Shown here: positions 62,233 through 64,000 of the stretch, one piece after another
How the letters are laid out: every line of letters begins with the position of its first letter
Position numbering within the stretch: the stretch's first letter is position 1
DNA from: Oceanobacillus bengalensis
GTDB lineage: Bacteria > Bacillota > Bacilli > Bacillales > Amphibacillaceae
NCBI RefSeq assembly: GCF_003628445.1
Contig: NZ_RBZO01000016.1
Coordinates: 1 to 64,000 of the forward strand
DNA length: 64,000 nucleotides
Direction: 5' to 3'
Program-made: the position numbers and the translations under genes
Notes under the pieces: generated by a model
Seen by the model: the letters and a program-made list of their open reading frames with translations, nothing else
Database searches by the model: none
What the model was told of the DNA's origin: nothing

Positions 62233-63027
62233 ATGCTATCATTTAGAGCTGTTTTTACTATGGAAGAGGAAAAAAATAAATATAATTGTGTAGATGTAAC
62301 TTGGTACGATTGTCCAATTGACGAACCGTTTAACTACGAATACTTTGAAAATGAATCAAATAGCTATATTGCATGGACAGATGACCTTATTAATTTTCAC
62401 CGATGGATTTTCAAATATTTTTATCAAGGTTATGTACTCCAACAATTTGAGTTGATAATATACCAAGACCATAATCAGACTGAAGATGAAGTCCTATTCT
62501 TGATTCCACATTTTAATATTAAATATAAGGATTGTTTAAATATAATTCACGATGGATTAGTTAATTATAAAAGAGATATAGTAGAAATTAACTTTATTAA
62601 ATCAGTGCAAAATTATGAGCATATTTTTAATAGAATCATTCTATTTAAAAAACATTGGTTAAGATTGGCAAATATAAGTAGTAACAAAGAAAATGAATTA
62701 ATTGAGAATGACCTTATATTTGACTTACCATTCCTGATATATTTTGCAAATAGCATAGAGGAATTTAGAGCAATAATTAATAAGGTCATCAAGCATTTCA
62801 ATGGTATATTTAAACTATTAAACAAGAATAGTAATGACCGAAACCTAAGAAAGATCAAAAATATATTGGTACTACTATTAGATGATTTAAGAAATGAGGA
62901 AAGAAATATAAATGAATTTAGTTGGTTGTTTAAAATCAATGGAAATGAAATTCATAAAGAAAATAAAGATGATATTGAACTACATTTTCCACTCGAAGAA
63001 GAATTCGATGATAATTTACCCCTCTAA
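62233..63027 (+). CDS. Hypothetical cargo protein of element 2
   Basis: 264 residues, soluble, acidic at the C-terminus (LHFPLEEEFDDNLPL), no signal or membrane helix. A tryptophan- and tyrosine-rich N-terminal part (DVTWYDCPIDEPFNYEYF, HRWIFKYFYQGYV) is followed by a helical, lysine/asparagine-rich half. AT content is higher than in backbone genes. Strong ribosome site AGGAGG. Not recognised. Cargo genes of Tn7-like elements often serve defence, but nothing here shows it. Confidence 0.6.
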   Translation: MLSFRAVFTMEEEKNKYNCVDVTWYDCPIDEPFNYEYFENESNSYIAWTDDLINFHRWIFKYFYQGYVLQQFELIIYQDHNQTEDEVLFLIPHFNIKYKDCLNIIHDGLVNYKRDIVEINFIKSVQNYEHIFNRIILFKKHWLRLANISSNKENELIENDLIFDLPFLIYFANSIEEFRAIINKVIKHFNGIFKLLNKNSNDRNLRKIKNILVLLLDDLRNEERNINEFSWLFKINGNEIHKENKDDIELHFPLEEEFDDNLPL

Positions 63028-63052
63028 TTTAAATTAAAGCGGAGTAGTATTT

Positions 63053-63093
63053 TGGCTGTCCAAACAGAACGTAATTGACTCTTTGGACAGCCA
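63053..63093 (+). terminator. Terminator after the cargo gene
   Basis: TGGCTGTCCAAA pairs perfectly with TTTGGACAGCCA across a 17-base loop, followed by ATCTTTAA. A partial copy (CTCTTTGGGCAGCCTTTTTT) lies near 63652. Confidence 0.6.
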
Positions 63094-63164
63094 ATCTTTA
63101 AAATAACAATTAACGTTACATACCCTTAATTGACCTCATTGTTGATTCATCTATAAGCCATATT

Positions 63165-63377
63165 TTATTTAGTTTCCTTCATAGGTGAAACTAATATGCT
63201 TAATCCGCTTTCACCATAATCCCACATCTTCACCCAAGGAAATGTATCTGCTGGTAATTCAAATAATCTTTGTTCTAGATGTTTGATTGGTTCACTTGAG
63301 CCAGTACAACCATGTAAAAAAGTAGCAGGATGTATGCTCACCTTTCTACCAGTATCGTTAAAGTAAATAAATTTCAT
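63165..63377 (-). CDS. Small hypothetical protein, 70 residues
   Basis: GGAG precedes the ATG of MKFIYFNDTGRKVSIHPATF at good spacing. The sequence has a compact, conserved-looking N-terminus with HGC and a WVKMWDYGESGLSILVSP C-terminal stretch, likely a small beta-rich domain. A longer frame upstream has no ribosome site. Function unknown. Confidence 0.55.
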   Translation of the reverse strand: MKFIYFNDTGRKVSIHPATFLHGCTGSSEPIKHLEQRLFELPADTFPWVKMWDYGESGLSILVSPMKETK

Positions 63378-63844
63378 GTCATTATCTCCTTTATTAAATC
63401 CACCCTTCAACAAAATAAAAAATCAATAACTGACAACACCTAACCAAAACTTAGTGGTTATAATTCTTCTATTTTGATTTCTGGATTTTCATACTACTTT
63501 TGTTCCTACACCTTGAATTCTAAGATTCTACACATTAATCTAGTGTCCTGTTAAAAAATCCTGCCAAGTTAAGTATAACCCTGCACCAAATTCATATTAC
63601 TTATCGAAAGTAAAATTATCGGTAAATTAGTTGCCATGCGGAACTTAACGGCTCTTTGGGCAGCCTTTTTTATGATAAAAACAATTCTCTTAATGACTTT
63701 ATGTTGTTCTAAGAACATAGTGCATTGAAATCCAGTTATATTGATTCTGTTTCACTCTTTTCCAGTCAATCTATTGTCATTTAATAACTACATAAATTAT
63801 AATCATATAGAATTCTAAAAGATAAAATAGAAGGAGACAGTAAC
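63378..63844. other. Intergenic stretch in element 2 cargo
   Basis: 467 bases without a convincing gene. It contains only a weak terminator-like GGCTCTTTGGGCAGCCTTTTTT (63648-63670) related to the hairpin at 63053-63093, and an AAGGAGAC ribosome site at the right end. Confidence 0.5.
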
Positions 63845-64000
63845 ATGAATAAAAGGATAAAAAGAAATAGAATTCGTTGTAAATGCTGCGGAGATATTAT
63901 TGAATCAAGACAAATATATGATTTTCAACAATGTTCATGCAAAAAGGTGGCGATTGACGGTGGACTAGAGTATGCCAAAAGAATTTTTCCTAGTAATCCA
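63845..64000 (+). CDS. Small cysteine-rich protein, cut by window edge
   Basis: AAGGAGACA precedes an ATG; the visible 52 codons encode a basic N-terminus and a zinc-ribbon-like pair, CKCCGDIIES and QQCSCKKVAIDGG, then LEYAKRIF. The gene continues past 64000. Such proteins are common small cargo genes in Firmicute mobile elements. Function unknown. Confidence 0.6.
   Translation, partial: MNKRIKRNRIRCKCCGDIIESRQIYDFQQCSCKKVAIDGGLEYAKRIFPSNP

Larger units (their letters stand above)
54844..64000. mobile_element. Element 2: Tn7-like transposon with TnsAB fusion and two TniQ proteins (runs off window)
   Basis: Begins TGTGACG at 54844 with TnsB-site-like repeats to 55074, then tniQ, tnsC, tnsAB and tniQ read toward this end. 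Cargo of unknown function follows to the right. No matching right end (GTCACA with GCATATAATTTCC-type sites) was found before 64000, so the element extends beyond the window. Confidence 0.8.

Noticed and set aside
54844-64000. CRISPR-associated transposon (CAST)
   Set aside because: The TnsAB fusion and two TniQ proteins fit, but no cas gene, repeat-spacer array or guide-like unit is visible in the window. It stays open only for the unseen part.

Overview
The window comes from a low-GC Gram-positive bacterium of the Bacillaceae, most like the Oceanobacillus/Virgibacillus group. The evidence is family-level only: AT-rich DNA, strong GGAGG ribosome sites, frequent TTG/GTG starts, a fadN-fadA-fadE operon with a FadR operator, liaIHFSR, Zur boxes, a CwlO-type endopeptidase, mhq-type quinone genes and an LPDTS cell-wall sorting signal. 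No rRNA, tRNA or CRISPR array was seen.

Regions 0-47 kb are chromosomal backbone. 0.1-5.9 kb: a nine-unit 20-bp tandem repeat, then the beta-oxidation operon. 6-10.8 kb: zinc homeostasis (ZIP carrier, Zur boxes, znuACB-zur) followed by a crcB pair for fluoride export. 10.9-16.3 kb: an SH3 protein, a MITE-like repeat, an AAA ATPase, a CNNM/CorC protein with an unusual leader, a YitT protein and a BCCT osmolyte carrier. 16.6-22.8 kb: a cobalamin-riboswitch operon with an ECF transporter plus two surface proteins that look like the two halves of animal intrinsic factor/transcobalamin. 23-27.7 kb: CwlO-like endopeptidase and the glyoxylate shunt (aceB-aceA) with a 32-residue zinc-ribbon ORF. 28.8-32.4 kb: the LiaIHFSR envelope-stress module. 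32.6-42.3 kb: assorted enzymes and membrane proteins. 42.5-47 kb: an mhq-like cluster (three ring-cleaving dioxygenases, a flavin reductase and a hydrolase).

From 47.35 kb to the right edge lies accessory DNA made of two Tn7-like elements in tandem. Element 1 (47355-54838, 7484 bp) has matching terminal inverted repeats starting TGTGACAG, TnsB-site-like repeats at both ends, and a perfect 5-bp target duplication (AAAAC) on both sides. It has no transposase. Its cargo is defence: a Gabija-like pair (OLD-family nuclease GajA plus UvrD helicase GajB), an Mrr-like nuclease, a membrane protein and a decayed OLD-like ATPase. Element 2 begins 6 bp later, at 54844, sharing the same AAAAC, and runs off the window. 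It carries tniQ-tnsAB-tnsC-tniQ, in which TnsA and TnsB are fused and there are two different TnsD/TniQ target selectors, followed by cargo of unknown function.

The best candidates for something new are (1) this tandem arrangement of a transposase-less Gabija island beside a TnsAB-fusion, dual-TniQ Tn7-like element, and (2) the split intrinsic-factor-like cobalamin scavenging operon.
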